Numbered from the stretch's first letter, positions 37,637-47,331 are shown. The stretch is 64,000 nt of DNA from Reyranella sp. (GCF_030651995.1 NZ_JAUSBN010000035.1:62001-126000); one strand, 5' to 3'. Notes: generated by a model not told the origin, from the letters alone. A program made the numbers and translations.

Positions 37637-38701
37637 TCAGCGCGAGAAGACGATACAGGCCGGGCTGCCGACCTTGGTCCGCAGCCTGGTGGGCGCCAGC
37701 AGCCCGTTGCGGCCGACCTTGTAGGCGATGATGGAATCGCCGCCCTGGTTGGCGACGTAGAGGAAGCGCGCCGCCGGGTCGAAGGCGAAGAACCGCGGCA
37801 CGCTGCCCTTGGTCGGCACCCACTGGCGCGGCGTCAGCGTGCCCTTCGCGGCATCGATGCCGAACACGCCGATACTGTCGTGGCCACGGTTCGAGACGTA
37901 GACGTTGCGTCCGGCGCCATCGACCCAGATCTCGGCTCCGGTGCTGTAGCCGGTGAAATCCGATGGCGTCGACGGCACGGTCTGCAGCGGCGTCAGCGCG
38001 CCGCTGGCCGCATCCTGGCGATAGGTCGTGATCGTCGAATCGAGCTCGTTGATGACGTACGCGAAGGGCTTGCGCGGATGAAAGTCGATGTGGCGCGGTC
38101 CGGCGCTCGGCCGGGCGGCGACCCGGCTGGTCTCGACCAGCACGCCGCGCCGTGCGTCGAGCCGGTAACCGATGACGCAGTCCGACCCCTTGCACGGCAG
38201 GTAGAAGGTCCGGCCGGCGCGATCGAGGGGATTGTGATGCGGCCGCACGTTCTTTTGCTCGGTGCGGTGCGGCCCCAGCGGCGCAGCAACCGCAGTCAGG
38301 GTCGAGTAGGACGCGAGGCTTCCGTCCTTTGCGATCGGCAGCGCGGCCAGCGAATCGGAGCCGTAGTTGCTCACGACCAGGAACCGCTGATTGGCGTCGA
38401 AGGCCAGATGGATGGGGTTGTAGCCGCCGGTCGGCTGGCGGTTCAGGACGGCCAATCGACCGGTCTCGCGGTCGACCGTGTAGGACGTCGCCTCGCTGCG
38501 ATCGCCATGCACGGAATAGAGGCGGTCCCCGGCGGCATTGAGGGCGAGGAACGACGGATTTTCCAGTCCGCCGAGGTGCTGGACATGTCGAAACGCCCCC
38601 GTCCGTGGGTCGACACGATAGACGTTGATGCCGTTCCCGTGGCCGTTGCGCTCCGGCGCAGTGTAGCTGCCGACATAGGCGAAGAGTGGGCGTGTTATCA
38701 T
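37637..38701 (-). CDS. Lactonase, seven-bladed beta-propeller (Pgl/YbhE family)
   Basis: 354 residues from the ATG giving MITRPLFAYVGSYT; a TTG at 38737 is an alternative. FAYVGSYT, GGLENPSFLALNAAG, GPRHIDFHP and FVYVANQGGDS-like repeats match the 6-phosphogluconolactonase/YbhE family, which hydrolyses 6-phosphogluconolactone or other sugar lactones. No signal peptide, so cytoplasmic. Starts 38 bp from the divergent SDR gene. Whether it is the real 6PGL cannot be decided here. Confidence 0.85.
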   Translation of the reverse strand: MITRPLFAYVGSYTAPERNGHGNGINVYRVDPRTGAFRHVQHLGGLENPSFLALNAAGDRLYSVHGDRSEATSYTVDRETGRLAVLNRQPTGGYNPIHLAFDANQRFLVVSNYGSDSLAALPIAKDGSLASYSTLTAVAAPLGPHRTEQKNVRPHHNPLDRAGRTFYLPCKGSDCVIGYRLDARRGVLVETSRVAARPSAGPRHIDFHPRKPFAYVINELDSTITTYRQDAASGALTPLQTVPSTPSDFTGYSTGAEIWVDGAGRNVYVSNRGHDSIGVFGIDAAKGTLTPRQWVPTKGSVPRFFAFDPAARFLYVANQGGDSIIAYKVGRNGLLAPTRLRTKVGSPACIVFSR

Positions 38702-38739
38702 CGCAGGAGTTTCGACGCCGAAGCGAAGGGAGGTCAACG

Positions 38740-39588
38740 ATGGTGGACGCTCTGCGAAAAGTCGCGCTCGTCACCGGCGCCAACCAGGGGCTGGGACTGG
38801 CTCTGGTGCGAGCGCTGTGCCGCGCCCTTGGCAAGCGAAGCACCGTTTACCTCGCGGCCCGCGACGTTGGTCGTGGCGAGGCGGCGTGCGCGCTGCTTCA
38901 CCGCGAGGGGGTGAGTCCCGACCTGATCCAGCTGGACATTGCCGACGCTGGGAGCGTTTCGGCGGCAGCCGACGAGATAAAGGCCCGCCATGGCGGCATC
39001 GATATTGTGATCCAGAACGCGGCCGCGCGAATCACACGGGAGACACCGCAGGCGGACCAGGTCGCGCGTTTCATCGACACCAACAATCACGGGACTCTGC
39101 GGATCATCGAGGCGTTAGTTCCGCTGTTGCGGAACAATGCGCGGTTCATCGTGGTGGCCAGTTCGTTTGGCTCGCTGCGTCATCTCGATCCACGTCTGCA
39201 CGCCCGTTTCGACTCGCCAGGGCTCACGCTGCACGACATCGAGCGTGCAATGGACGAATTCGCAGTGGCGACGCGCGACGGGACCGCCCGGGAAGCAGGC
39301 TGGCCCGACTGGATCAACGTGCCGTCGAAGATCGGGCAGGTGGCTTCTGTGCGCGTGCTCGCGCGAGAAAAGTCGGAAGAGTTCCGCCGGCGCGGTATCC
39401 TGGTCAATGCCGCCTGCCCGGGCCTGGTGGATACGGAAGCCTCGCGCCCGTGGTTCGCCGACATGTCGAAGGCGGCGACGCCGGACGAGGCGGCACGGGA
39501 TCTCGTCTGGCTGGCGACTCTGCCGGCGGGGAGCGAAGAACCCTATGGCGTGCTGGTACGCCATCGCACGCCGCATCCCTGGACCTAA
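38740..39588 (+). CDS. SDR-family protein, carbonyl-reductase-like, lacking the catalytic Tyr
   Basis: 282 residues from ATG with GGGAGG 6 nt upstream. Rossmann motif VTGANQGLGLALV, IVIQNAA and IVVASSFGSL match the carbonyl reductase (CBR1-like) branch. At the YxxxK position the sequence reads NVPSK, so the proton-donor Tyr is Asn while the Lys stays. Either the active site is altered or the protein is not a classic reductase. It is divergent from the lactonase and converges on an EamA exporter gene. Confidence 0.85.
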   Translation: MVDALRKVALVTGANQGLGLALVRALCRALGKRSTVYLAARDVGRGEAACALLHREGVSPDLIQLDIADAGSVSAAADEIKARHGGIDIVIQNAAARITRETPQADQVARFIDTNNHGTLRIIEALVPLLRNNARFIVVASSFGSLRHLDPRLHARFDSPGLTLHDIERAMDEFAVATRDGTAREAGWPDWINVPSKIGQVASVRVLAREKSEEFRRRGILVNAACPGLVDTEASRPWFADMSKAATPDEAARDLVWLATLPAGSEEPYGVLVRHRTPHPWT

Positions 39589-39589
39589 T

Positions 39590-40504
39590 TCAACGCGTGG
39601 TCGACAGGATCAGAACCACACCGGCCATGATGAGGACGATGCCCGCGAGCTCTCGCCGATTCATCGCTTCGTGGAAGACGCGGCGTGAGACGAAGTAGCT
39701 GAACACGACCTCGATCAGGATCAGCGTGCGCACCTGTGACGCCGGCGCCAGCGCCAGCGCCGTGACGTTGGCGAGCGACGCCAAGGCGCCGGCAACTCCG
39801 GCGAACATCGAGACGCGCCATTGCCGAAGCGCGCCCAGCACGATGGCGGGCTTGCGTGCAAGCAGCCAGACACAGAGCAGGACGGCCTGCAGGAGCTGGC
39901 TCCAGAACAGCGTTTCCGCGGCGGCGAGGAAAGGTGAGCCGGTCTCGAGCGCGAGGTTGGCGCCGCGATAGCCGACGACCGAGATCGCGAAGGCGGAGCC
40001 GGAGGCGAGGCCGTAGAAGGCCGCGGGATCGGCCCAGCTCCGTTTCGCTCCGGTGAGTGCCGGCGGTCGCGGCGAGAGCAGGACGACGCCGAGCGTCGCG
40101 ACGACGATGGCGACGACGGCAGCAGTGGGCAGCGTCTCACCGAGGAACAATACCGAGAAGAGCGCGACCTGGACGACCTCGCTCTTGGAATAGACGAGTC
40201 CGATGGCAAAGCTGCGTGTCTCCATCGCCTGCAGCAGCAGGGCCGTACCCGCCATCTGACTCAGTGCCGCCACGACGACCCAGCCGACAAAGGACCAGGT
40301 GAGGGCGGGGTGAGGTGAGTCCCCGAAGAGAAGCACCAGGCAAAGCCACGCGGCGAGAACGGGCATGCCGTAGAGAAAGCGGACCAGCGTCGCGCCGAGT
40401 GTCCCCAGTTCGGTCGTGAGATGGCGTTGCGCGGTGTTGCGCACGGTCTGTGCCGCAGCGGCGAAGACGGTGAGTGGTATCCAGAGCCATGACGGGGGGA
40501 TCAT
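39590..40504 (-). CDS. EamA/DMT-superfamily transporter
   Basis: 304 residues with ten hydrophobic helices in two EamA repeats (~5-140 and ~165-300). RNTAQRHLTTELGTLGATLVRFLYG and the C-terminal LAGIVLIMAGVVLIL are typical of drug/metabolite exporters. Substrate unknown. Stops 1 bp from the SDR stop; divergent from Liv system 2. Confidence 0.87.
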   Translation of the reverse strand: MIPPSWLWIPLTVFAAAAQTVRNTAQRHLTTELGTLGATLVRFLYGMPVLAAWLCLVLLFGDSPHPALTWSFVGWVVVAALSQMAGTALLLQAMETRSFAIGLVYSKSEVVQVALFSVLFLGETLPTAAVVAIVVATLGVVLLSPRPPALTGAKRSWADPAAFYGLASGSAFAISVVGYRGANLALETGSPFLAAAETLFWSQLLQAVLLCVWLLARKPAIVLGALRQWRVSMFAGVAGALASLANVTALALAPASQVRTLILIEVVFSYFVSRRVFHEAMNRRELAGIVLIMAGVVLILSTTR

Positions 40505-40531
40505 ATCTCCGGCTCTTCAGGAGGTTGTCGT

Positions 40532-40561
40532 TTGACCATGTATAACAATTGCACATAGGAT
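40532..40561 (+). promoter_or_regulatory. Possible sigma70-type promoter for Liv system 2
   Basis: TTGACC, an 18-nt spacer, then TAGGAT. It lies ~48 bp before the binding-protein ATG. The spacer contains GTATAACAATTGCAC, an imperfect palindrome that might be an operator. This is a motif call only. Confidence 0.35.
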
Positions 40562-40608
40562 CGCCGCAATCGGTCATCGACCGCAAAAGAATTTCGGGAG
40601 TAAACACC

Positions 40609-41880
40609 ATGACGTCCACCGAGTCGCGGCGCGCGAGCCGTCGTCAAGTTCTGAAGGGTGCCGGAGCGCTGGCCGCCGCCGGGGTGATTGGCGCTCCCGC
40701 GATCAGCAAGGCGCAGACCGGTGCCATCAAGATCGGCGTGCCGACGATCCTGTCGGGCCGCGTCGCGATCCTCGGCCAGACCAGTGTCGGCGGCCTCAAG
40801 GTCGTGTTCGACAAGTTCAATGCGGCGGGCGGCATCAACGGCCGCAAGATCGAGATGGTGGTTCGCGACTCCAAGGGCGCGCCGCAGGAAGCCGCCAAGG
40901 TGACGCGCGATCTCATCAACAACGACAAGTGCGAGATCATCCTCGATGCCGAGGCGTCGAGCGCCGCCTTTGCCGTCCAGGAGGTAATCCGCGAGATCGG
41001 TGTTCTCTGCATCCACTCCAATTCAGAGACCTCGTCGCTGACGGCCGATCCCAAGCTGCACGTGCCGACGGCCTTCCGGACGGCCCGCCAGGGCATTCAC
41101 GACGCGATCGGCGGCGGCGACTACGCCGCGAAGATCGCCAAGGCCAAGGGCCTGAAGAAGTGGGCGACCTGTTCGCCGGACTATGCCTATGGCCGTTCGA
41201 ACACGGCCGAGTTCATGGAATACGCCAAGCACTTCGACGGCAATATTCAGGTCGTCGAGGAGTCGTGGCCCAAGCTCTTCCAGCCGGACTATACGGAAGT
41301 CGTCACCAAGCTCCTCAATGCCAAGGCCGATGCAATGTATTCGGCGCTGTGGGGCGGCGATCTGGTGGCCTTCATCGACCAGGCCAACCTCTACGGCCTG
41401 TTCGACAAGCAGGCGTCGTTCATGGTGAACCTCGGCGACTACGGCGTCGTCGACCAGGTGAAGCAGTTCCCTCAGGGCGTCTACTCGGGAGGCCGCTACA
41501 ATCGCACGGTGCCGGCCACCAAGGAAAACGAGGAGTGGTACCAGAACTACGTCAAGACGCAGAAGCACAAGCCGACCAACTGGTCGTGGGAGAACGCGGT
41601 CGCCGCCGAGTTCGTCGTCGAGGCGCTGAAGAAGACCGATGGCGACACCAATGGCAAGAAGATGGCCGAGGCCATCAAGGGCATGACCCTCAGGAGCCAG
41701 TTCGGCACCAAGGGGACCGTGACGATGCGGGCCGAGGACAACACCCTGATCGACTACATCATCGGCTACGGCGTCTCGCTCTCCAAGGAGCCCTACGTGG
41801 CCGACTTCCAGGCCTCGGCCTGGGAGCCGATCATCGAGCTCGAGAAGCAGTGGAAGAAGAAGCAGGGCTACATTTCCTGA
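40609..41880 (+). CDS. Periplasmic amino acid/amide-type ABC binding protein, system 2 (Tat signal)
   Basis: 423 residues. The N-terminus SRRASRRQVLKGAG with a following hydrophobic stretch and AISKAQ resembles a twin-arginine signal peptide, unlike system 1's Sec signal. Mature part is a type I binding fold (IKIGVPTILSGRVAILGQ, NAAGGINGRKIEMVVRDSKG). It heads a complete second Liv operon, 30 bp before livH2. Ligand unknown; members of this branch bind amides, urea or aromatic acids as well as amino acids. Confidence 0.9.
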   Translation: MTSTESRRASRRQVLKGAGALAAAGVIGAPAISKAQTGAIKIGVPTILSGRVAILGQTSVGGLKVVFDKFNAAGGINGRKIEMVVRDSKGAPQEAAKVTRDLINNDKCEIILDAEASSAAFAVQEVIREIGVLCIHSNSETSSLTADPKLHVPTAFRTARQGIHDAIGGGDYAAKIAKAKGLKKWATCSPDYAYGRSNTAEFMEYAKHFDGNIQVVEESWPKLFQPDYTEVVTKLLNAKADAMYSALWGGDLVAFIDQANLYGLFDKQASFMVNLGDYGVVDQVKQFPQGVYSGGRYNRTVPATKENEEWYQNYVKTQKHKPTNWSWENAVAAEFVVEALKKTDGDTNGKKMAEAIKGMTLRSQFGTKGTVTMRAEDNTLIDYIIGYGVSLSKEPYVADFQASAWEPIIELEKQWKKKQGYIS

Positions 41881-41910
41881 TCTCGCGTCGTTTTCGAGTA
41901 GGATAAACAG

Positions 41911-42813
41911 GTGGATCTCGACGCGTTGTTGCGCTGCGTCGGGACGACGTCATGCGTCGTCACGCAGCTCACCAGCGGCATGATCATTGGCATGCTGCTG
42001 TTCCTGATTGCGTCGGGTGTGACGCTGATCTTCGGCGTGCTCAACGTCATCAATTTCGCGCACGGCTCGCTCTACATGATCGGGGCGTATGCGGCGTGGA
42101 CCTTCTACCAGCTCACCGGCAGCTACTTCGTCTCAGCGCTGGGGGCGGCCGTGGCGGTCGGCATGCTGGGCATCCTGTTCGAGCGCGTGCTGATGAGCAA
42201 GGTCTACGGCTCCAACGTCCTGATGCAGCTGCTGGTCTGCTATGCCGTGGTGCTGATCTCCGACGACCTCATCAAGATCATCTGGGGGCCGGTGCCGCTC
42301 TCGATGGGCATGCCGCCCGAGTTCCGGCTGCCGCCCATCCGTTTCATGGGGGGCGTCATTCCGCCGTTCTATCTCTTCATGATCCTGGCGGCGATGGCGA
42401 TCGGATTGCTGCTGTGGCTGGTCATCGTCCGCACGCGCTTCGGCAGCATCGTGCGGGCCGCGGCCATCAACGGGCCGATGGTGTCGGCACTCGGCATCCG
42501 GGTGAACCTCTACTATGCCGCCGTTTTCGGCATCGGCAGCGCCCTGGCGGGCGCGGCGGGGGCGCTTGCGGCACCCGTGCGCTCGCTGACGCCGGGCATG
42601 GGCTTTTCGATCCTGATCGAGTCCTTCATCGTGACGGTGATCGGCGGCATGGGCTCGATCGTCGGCGCCTTCGTGGCCTCGATCATCATCGGCCTCACGC
42701 GCTCCTTCGGCAGCATCGGTTTCCCGCTGTTCGTCGACGGGGTGATGTTCCTGATCATGGCGCTGGTCCTGATCTTCAAGCCCAGCGGCCTGTTCGGCCG
42801 CGAGCACCGGTAG
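41911..42813 (+). CDS. Branched-chain amino acid-type ABC permease (LivH family), system 2
   Basis: 300 residues from GTG. LTSGMIIGMLLFLIASGVTLIFGVLNVINFAHGSLYMIGAYAAW is the LivH signature and ESFIVTVIGGMGSIVGAFVASIIIG the cytoplasmic coupling loop. Eight or so membrane helices. First permease of the system 2 operon, 6 nt upstream of LivM2. Confidence 0.9.
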   Translation: MDLDALLRCVGTTSCVVTQLTSGMIIGMLLFLIASGVTLIFGVLNVINFAHGSLYMIGAYAAWTFYQLTGSYFVSALGAAVAVGMLGILFERVLMSKVYGSNVLMQLLVCYAVVLISDDLIKIIWGPVPLSMGMPPEFRLPPIRFMGGVIPPFYLFMILAAMAIGLLLWLVIVRTRFGSIVRAAAINGPMVSALGIRVNLYYAAVFGIGSALAGAAGALAAPVRSLTPGMGFSILIESFIVTVIGGMGSIVGAFVASIIIGLTRSFGSIGFPLFVDGVMFLIMALVLIFKPSGLFGREHR

Positions 42814-42819
42814 GCGGCG

Positions 42820-43827
42820 ATGGCGGGACGTTGGCGTGATCTCGGCCTTGCTGCGCTGGGCCTCCTGCTGCTGCTGCTGGTGCCCGTGTTCGGCGCGCCG
42901 CCGGCCATCCGCGACTTCATCATGTTCGGCATGGCCTACGGGCTGCTGGCCATGTCGCTCAACCTGCTGATCGGCTACACCGGGCTGGTATCGTTCGGGC
43001 ACGCGATGTTCTTCGCCGCCGGCGCCTACGCGTTTGGCCTCGCGATGCAGTCGGGCAAGTTCTCGATTCCCGGCGCCTTCGTGCTGGCGATCGGCTTCAC
43101 GGCCCTCATGGCGCTGATCGTCGGCGCGATCTGCGTTCGGCTGAACGAGATCTACTTCGCCTTCCTGACGCTCGCCTTCCAGATGCTGTTCTACAACATC
43201 ATCCTGGGCTGGGTGTCGTTCACGGGCGGCGACCAGGGGCTGATGGGCGGCATCCCGCGGCCGAAATTTCTGGGCATCGATCTCGCCGACCGGACGCAGC
43301 TCTACATCTTCTGTTCCGTGGCGTTCGTCGTCTGCATCGCCATCCTGCGCCAGGTGGTGACGTCGCCGTTCGGCTACACGCTGCGCATGATCCGCGACAA
43401 CCAGGAGCGCGCGGCCTTCCTCGGCATCAACGTGATCATGGTCAAGCTGGCCTGCTTCGTCATCTCCGCCTGCATCGCGGGGGTGGGCGGCATCCTGCTC
43501 ACCCTGTTCGTGTCGGGCGCCTATCCCAATTTCGGCTTCTGGACGACCTCGGGCGAGGCGATCTTCATGATCCTGCTGGGCGGATCGAACGTCTTCCTGG
43601 GGCCGCTGGTCGGCACGGTGATCCTGCGCCTGCTGAACGACATCACGGTCACCTACACCAGCCACACGGAACTGGTGCTGGGCATCGTGATCCTCGTCCT
43701 GGTCCTCGGGCTGCGAAAGGGCCCGCTCGACCTGCTGGCCGAGCGCTGGGAGAATCGGCGGCAGGCCAAGGCCCAGGCGGTGCGCGACGCGGCCGACAAG
43801 GACGCGCAGGCGGGCAGGGACGCCTGA
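42820..43827 (+). CDS. Branched-chain amino acid-type ABC permease (LivM family), system 2
   Basis: 335 residues, standard length without the N-terminal extension of system 1. MSLNLLIGYTGLVSFGHAMFFAAGAYAF and the loop GYTLRMIRDNQERAAFLGIN are LivM hallmarks. The end is charged (RQAKAQAVRDAADKDAQAGRDA), probably a cytoplasmic tail. Separated from LivG2 by 1 nt. Confidence 0.9.
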   Translation: MAGRWRDLGLAALGLLLLLLVPVFGAPPAIRDFIMFGMAYGLLAMSLNLLIGYTGLVSFGHAMFFAAGAYAFGLAMQSGKFSIPGAFVLAIGFTALMALIVGAICVRLNEIYFAFLTLAFQMLFYNIILGWVSFTGGDQGLMGGIPRPKFLGIDLADRTQLYIFCSVAFVVCIAILRQVVTSPFGYTLRMIRDNQERAAFLGINVIMVKLACFVISACIAGVGGILLTLFVSGAYPNFGFWTTSGEAIFMILLGGSNVFLGPLVGTVILRLLNDITVTYTSHTELVLGIVILVLVLGLRKGPLDLLAERWENRRQAKAQAVRDAADKDAQAGRDA

Positions 43828-43828
43828 C

Positions 43829-44599
43829 ATGCTGAAGCTCGAGAATCTCAAGAAGTCCTTCGGCGGCGTGGCGGCCACGCGCGATGTCACCCTCGACTTC
43901 GCCGACGGCTCGCTCAGCGCCATCATCGGCCCCAACGGCGCCGGAAAGACGACGCTGTTCAACCTGATCACCGGCCGCTTCCCGCCCGACACGGGGCGCA
44001 TCCTGCTGGCGGGTGAGAACATCGCCGGCCTGTCGCAGCGTCGGATCGTGCGGCTGGGCATCGGCCGCGCCTTCCAGGTGGCGAGCCTGTTCCCGACGCT
44101 CACCGTATCGGAGGCTCTGGCGGCGGCGGCGCAGGCTCATCAGCGTCGCGAGACCGTGCTGCGCTCGCCGTTTCCGCTCGCCGCGACAACAAAGCAGGGC
44201 GACGAGATCATGGAACTGCTGGGGCTCACGCGGGTCGCAGGCATCCTGAGCCGCAACCTGAGCCACGGCGACCAGAAGCTGCTCGACATCGGTCTGGCGC
44301 TGGCGCTCGATCCCAAGGTGCTGCTGCTCGACGAGCCGACCGCCGGCATGGGGCCGGAGGAGCGCTGGCGCATGATCGAGACGGTGCAGCGCCTGTGGCG
44401 GGCGCGGCGCATGACGCTGATCTTCATCGAGCATGACATGGACATCGTCTTCAAGGTCGCACAGACGGTGCGCGTCCTGTCCTACGGGTCTGTGCTGGCC
44501 GAAGGAACGCCCGACGAGGTCCGCACCAACGCCAAGGTGATCGAGGCCTATCTCGGCAAGTCCGCGCACGGGACCGCAGGGCAGGGAGCGACGGCATGA
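43829..44599 (+). CDS. ABC ATPase (LivG family), system 2
   Basis: 256 residues. Walker A GPNGAGKT (~32-39), degenerate signature LSHGDQKLLDIGLAL, Walker B VLLLDEPTAGMGP and H-loop IEHDMDIVF. LSHGDQ in place of LSGGQ is typical for this subfamily. Overlaps LivF2 by 4 nt. Works with LivF2 at the LivHM2 permease. Confidence 0.91.
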   Translation: MLKLENLKKSFGGVAATRDVTLDFADGSLSAIIGPNGAGKTTLFNLITGRFPPDTGRILLAGENIAGLSQRRIVRLGIGRAFQVASLFPTLTVSEALAAAAQAHQRRETVLRSPFPLAATTKQGDEIMELLGLTRVAGILSRNLSHGDQKLLDIGLALALDPKVLLLDEPTAGMGPEERWRMIETVQRLWRARRMTLIFIEHDMDIVFKVAQTVRVLSYGSVLAEGTPDEVRTNAKVIEAYLGKSAHGTAGQGATA

Positions 44600-45312
44600 G
44601 CGCCGGAGAGATCCTGAGGGTCGATGATATCGACGTCTTCTACGGCGCCAGCCAGATCCTGTTCGGCGTCTCGTTCGCGGTGGAGAAGGGTCAGTCGCTG
44701 GCGCTGCTCGGCCGCAACGGCGCGGGCAAGAGCACGACCATGAAGGCCATCATCGGCATTGCGCCTGCCAGGCGCGGCCGGGTCTTCGTGCGCGGCACGC
44801 CGATGCAGAAGTTCACGCCCGATCGCATCGCCCGCGAGGGTGTGGGCTTCGTGCCGGAGGACCGGCAGATCTTCCCGGAGCACTCGGTCGAGGACAATCT
44901 GAAGATCGCGATCAAGCCGGGCGTCGGTGGGCGCATCGACTGGACCCTGGAGAATATCTACGACGTCTTTCCGATCCTCGCCTCGATGCGCGGACGCATG
45001 GGCGGGAGGCTGTCGGGCGGCGAGCAGCAGATGCTCACCATTGCGCGCACGCTCATGGGAAATCCCGACGTCGTGCTGCTGGACGAGCCCAGCGAGGGCC
45101 TGGCGCCGATCATCGTCGAGAAGATCGGCGAACTGATCCAGCGCCTGCGGGACATGGGCACGACCCTGATCGTGGCCGAGCAGAACATGCACTTCTGCCT
45201 CGATATCGCGAGCCACGTGGCGGTGATCGACAAGGGCCACATCGTCTATCGCGGCTCGATCGACGAGCTTCGCGCCAACGACGACGTGAAGAAACGCTAC
45301 CTGGCGGTCTGA
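44596..45312 (+). CDS. ABC ATPase (LivF family), system 2
   Basis: 238 residues. Walker A GRNGAGKST, LSGGEQQMLTIARTL, Walker B VVLLDEPSEGLAP and H-loop VAEQNMHFCL. The end overlaps the convergent histidine kinase gene by 16 bp, with no room for a terminator between them. Confidence 0.91.
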   Translation: MSAGEILRVDDIDVFYGASQILFGVSFAVEKGQSLALLGRNGAGKSTTMKAIIGIAPARRGRVFVRGTPMQKFTPDRIAREGVGFVPEDRQIFPEHSVEDNLKIAIKPGVGGRIDWTLENIYDVFPILASMRGRMGGRLSGGEQQMLTIARTLMGNPDVVLLDEPSEGLAPIIVEKIGELIQRLRDMGTTLIVAEQNMHFCLDIASHVAVIDKGHIVYRGSIDELRANDDVKKRYLAV

Positions 45313-46679
45313 AGGACGACGCGCAGGCCGGGCTTGGCATCTTCCAGCCGGATCGTGAGCCCGTGCAAGCCCGCGATCGCCTTGACCATGGCCAGGCCGA
45401 GGCCGCTGCCCGACGTCGAGCGGCTGCGGTCGAGACGGTAGAATCGGTCGAAGACCTTTTCGTGCTCGGAGGTGGGGATACCCGGCCCGTTGTCGGCGAC
45501 TTCGATCTCGAACCCGTCGCCCTGCCGGTGCAGGTCGAGGCGGACGTTCGTGCCTTCCGGCGTATGGCGCAGCGCGTTCTCCAGCAGGTTGGACACGAGC
45601 TGGGCCATCAGCTGGCGGTCGCCGGTCAGCGTGGCGCCGGGCTCGACCTGAACCTCGAGGGTGCGATCCAAATCCTCGGCGACGGGTTGGTAGGTCTCGC
45701 CCAGGCTTTTCACCAGGGCGGAGACGTCGAAAGGAGCGAAGGCGCTCTTCTGCGCGCCGGCCTCGACCTGGGCGATGCGCAGCAAGGCCGAGAAGGTCTC
45801 TAGCAGGGCATCCGCTTCCTCGATGGCGGCATCGGTGGCGGCGCTGTAGTCGGCGGTCGTGGTGGCCCGCTCGCGGGCATCCTCCAGCCGCTGGCGCAGG
45901 CGGCCGAGCGGCGTGCGCAGGTCGTGGGCGATGTCGCTCGACACCTGGCGCAGCCCGTCCATGAGCTGCTGGATGCGGGCCAGCATGGCGTTGAGGCTGG
46001 CCACGAGCTGGTCGATCTCGTCGTGCGTGCCGCGCACGGGAATGCGGGCGGAAAGATCGCCTTCCATGATGGCGCGGCTGGTGCGCGTGATCGTGTCGAT
46101 GCGGCGCAGGAAATTGCTGCCGAGCAGCGCGCCGCCGGCGATCGCCAGCAGCAGGGTGAGACCGCCCGACCAGACGAACGCGCGGATGATGGCGCGCTGC
46201 ATGTCGACCAGGCGGTTGGCGTCCTGGGCCACCAGCAGGAACGAGCCGTCCGGCAGGGTGAGGCCGAAGCCCGTCAGCTTGGGTCGCTCCCCGGGACGCA
46301 CGGGATCGATGTCGGGCTGGGGCTGGTCGGGTTCGAAGTCGATGGCGCCGTTGACCGGCGGCATGCCCGGCAGGTTGCCGACGACGACACGTCGGTTGGG
46401 CGCCTGCAACAGGTAGAAGATCGGGCCCCGGGTGCGGAAGTTGATGCGCCGCGTGATCTGCTCGGCGAGGCCCGCCAGGCCGCTGCGGCGGTGAACTTCG
46501 GCGAGCTGGTAGGCCTCGGAGCGCAGGACGGCGGCCATGTCGTTCTGCATCGCCGCGGTCGCCGTCCAGTAGACGCTGGCGAACAGCACGCCGGCGGACA
46601 GGATGAAGAGGACGGCGTAGAGCAGCGGCAGGCGGAAGCTCGCCGAGCGCAGGATCCTAATCAGGCGCGCGGATGACAT
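45297..46679 (-). CDS. Two-component sensor histidine kinase
   Basis: 460 residues. Membrane helices at ~18-40 and ~168-188 flank a ~125-residue periplasmic sensor region; a HAMP domain (~190-242) follows. Phospho-acceptor His252 is in SSDIAHDLRTPLGRLRQRL, and the ATPase part has NLLENALRHTPEG, VADNGPGIP and GSGLGLAMVKAI. Autophosphorylates and passes phosphate to the adjacent regulator; gene starts overlap by 23 bp. Divergent DegP-type protease suggests an envelope-stress role (inference). Confidence 0.93.
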   Translation of the reverse strand: MSSARLIRILRSASFRLPLLYAVLFILSAGVLFASVYWTATAAMQNDMAAVLRSEAYQLAEVHRRSGLAGLAEQITRRINFRTRGPIFYLLQAPNRRVVVGNLPGMPPVNGAIDFEPDQPQPDIDPVRPGERPKLTGFGLTLPDGSFLLVAQDANRLVDMQRAIIRAFVWSGGLTLLLAIAGGALLGSNFLRRIDTITRTSRAIMEGDLSARIPVRGTHDEIDQLVASLNAMLARIQQLMDGLRQVSSDIAHDLRTPLGRLRQRLEDARERATTTADYSAATDAAIEEADALLETFSALLRIAQVEAGAQKSAFAPFDVSALVKSLGETYQPVAEDLDRTLEVQVEPGATLTGDRQLMAQLVSNLLENALRHTPEGTNVRLDLHRQGDGFEIEVADNGPGIPTSEHEKVFDRFYRLDRSRSTSGSGLGLAMVKAIAGLHGLTIRLEDAKPGLRVVLQTAR

Positions 46680-47331
46680 AGCCTGCCCCCCTGATCGTAT
46701 GGAGCAGCGGCTTGTCGAAGCCCTTGTCGATCTTGGAGCGCAGCCGGCTGATATGGGTCTCGACGATGTTGGTCTTGGGATCGAAATGGAAGTCCCAGAC
46801 CTTCTCGAGCAGCATGGTGCGGGTCACCACCTCGCCGGCATGGCGCAGCAGGTACTCGAGGACCTTGAATTCCTGGGCGAGCAGCTCGATCCGCTTGCCG
46901 CCGCGCGTCACGGTGCGCGCCAGCAGATTCATTTCGAGATCGCCGGCGACGAGGGAGGTCGCCGCGACGATCGGCGGGCGGCGGGAGAGGGCACCGACGC
47001 GCGCCCTGAGTTCGGCGAAGGCGAAGGGCTTGGTAAGGTAGTCGTCGCCGCCGGCCTCCAGCCCCGCGACGCGGTCGTCGACCCCGCTCATCGTGGTGAG
47101 GAACAGGACCGGCGCCTTCATGCCCGTGGCGCGGGCCGCCTTGACGAGCGAGAGCCCGTCCATCTGCGGCAGCATGCGGTCGACGATCAGGACGTCGTAC
47201 TTCTCGCCCGTGGCCAGGTAGAGGCCGTCGCGCCCGTTGTCGGCATGGTCGACCACGTGGCCGTGCTCGCGCAGGCCCTTGGCGATGTAGTCGGCGGTTT
47301 GCTTGTCGTCTTCGACGAGGAGGATCTTCAC
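46657..47331 (-). CDS. OmpR-family response regulator
   Basis: 224 residues. Receiver domain with acidic pocket EDD at 7-9, phospho-acceptor Asp51 (VDRMLPQ) and Lys103-type KPF; C-terminal winged helix with EFKVLEYLLRHAGEVVTRTMLLEKVWD and THISRLRSKIDKG. DNA-binding regulator upstream of and overlapping the kinase. Its start lies 133 bp from the divergent protease gene, so the intergenic region is the likely target. Confidence 0.94.
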   Translation of the reverse strand: MKILLVEDDKQTADYIAKGLREHGHVVDHADNGRDGLYLATGEKYDVLIVDRMLPQMDGLSLVKAARATGMKAPVLFLTTMSGVDDRVAGLEAGGDDYLTKPFAFAELRARVGALSRRPPIVAATSLVAGDLEMNLLARTVTRGGKRIELLAQEFKVLEYLLRHAGEVVTRTMLLEKVWDFHFDPKTNIVETHISRLRSKIDKGFDKPLLHTIRGAGYVIRAPD

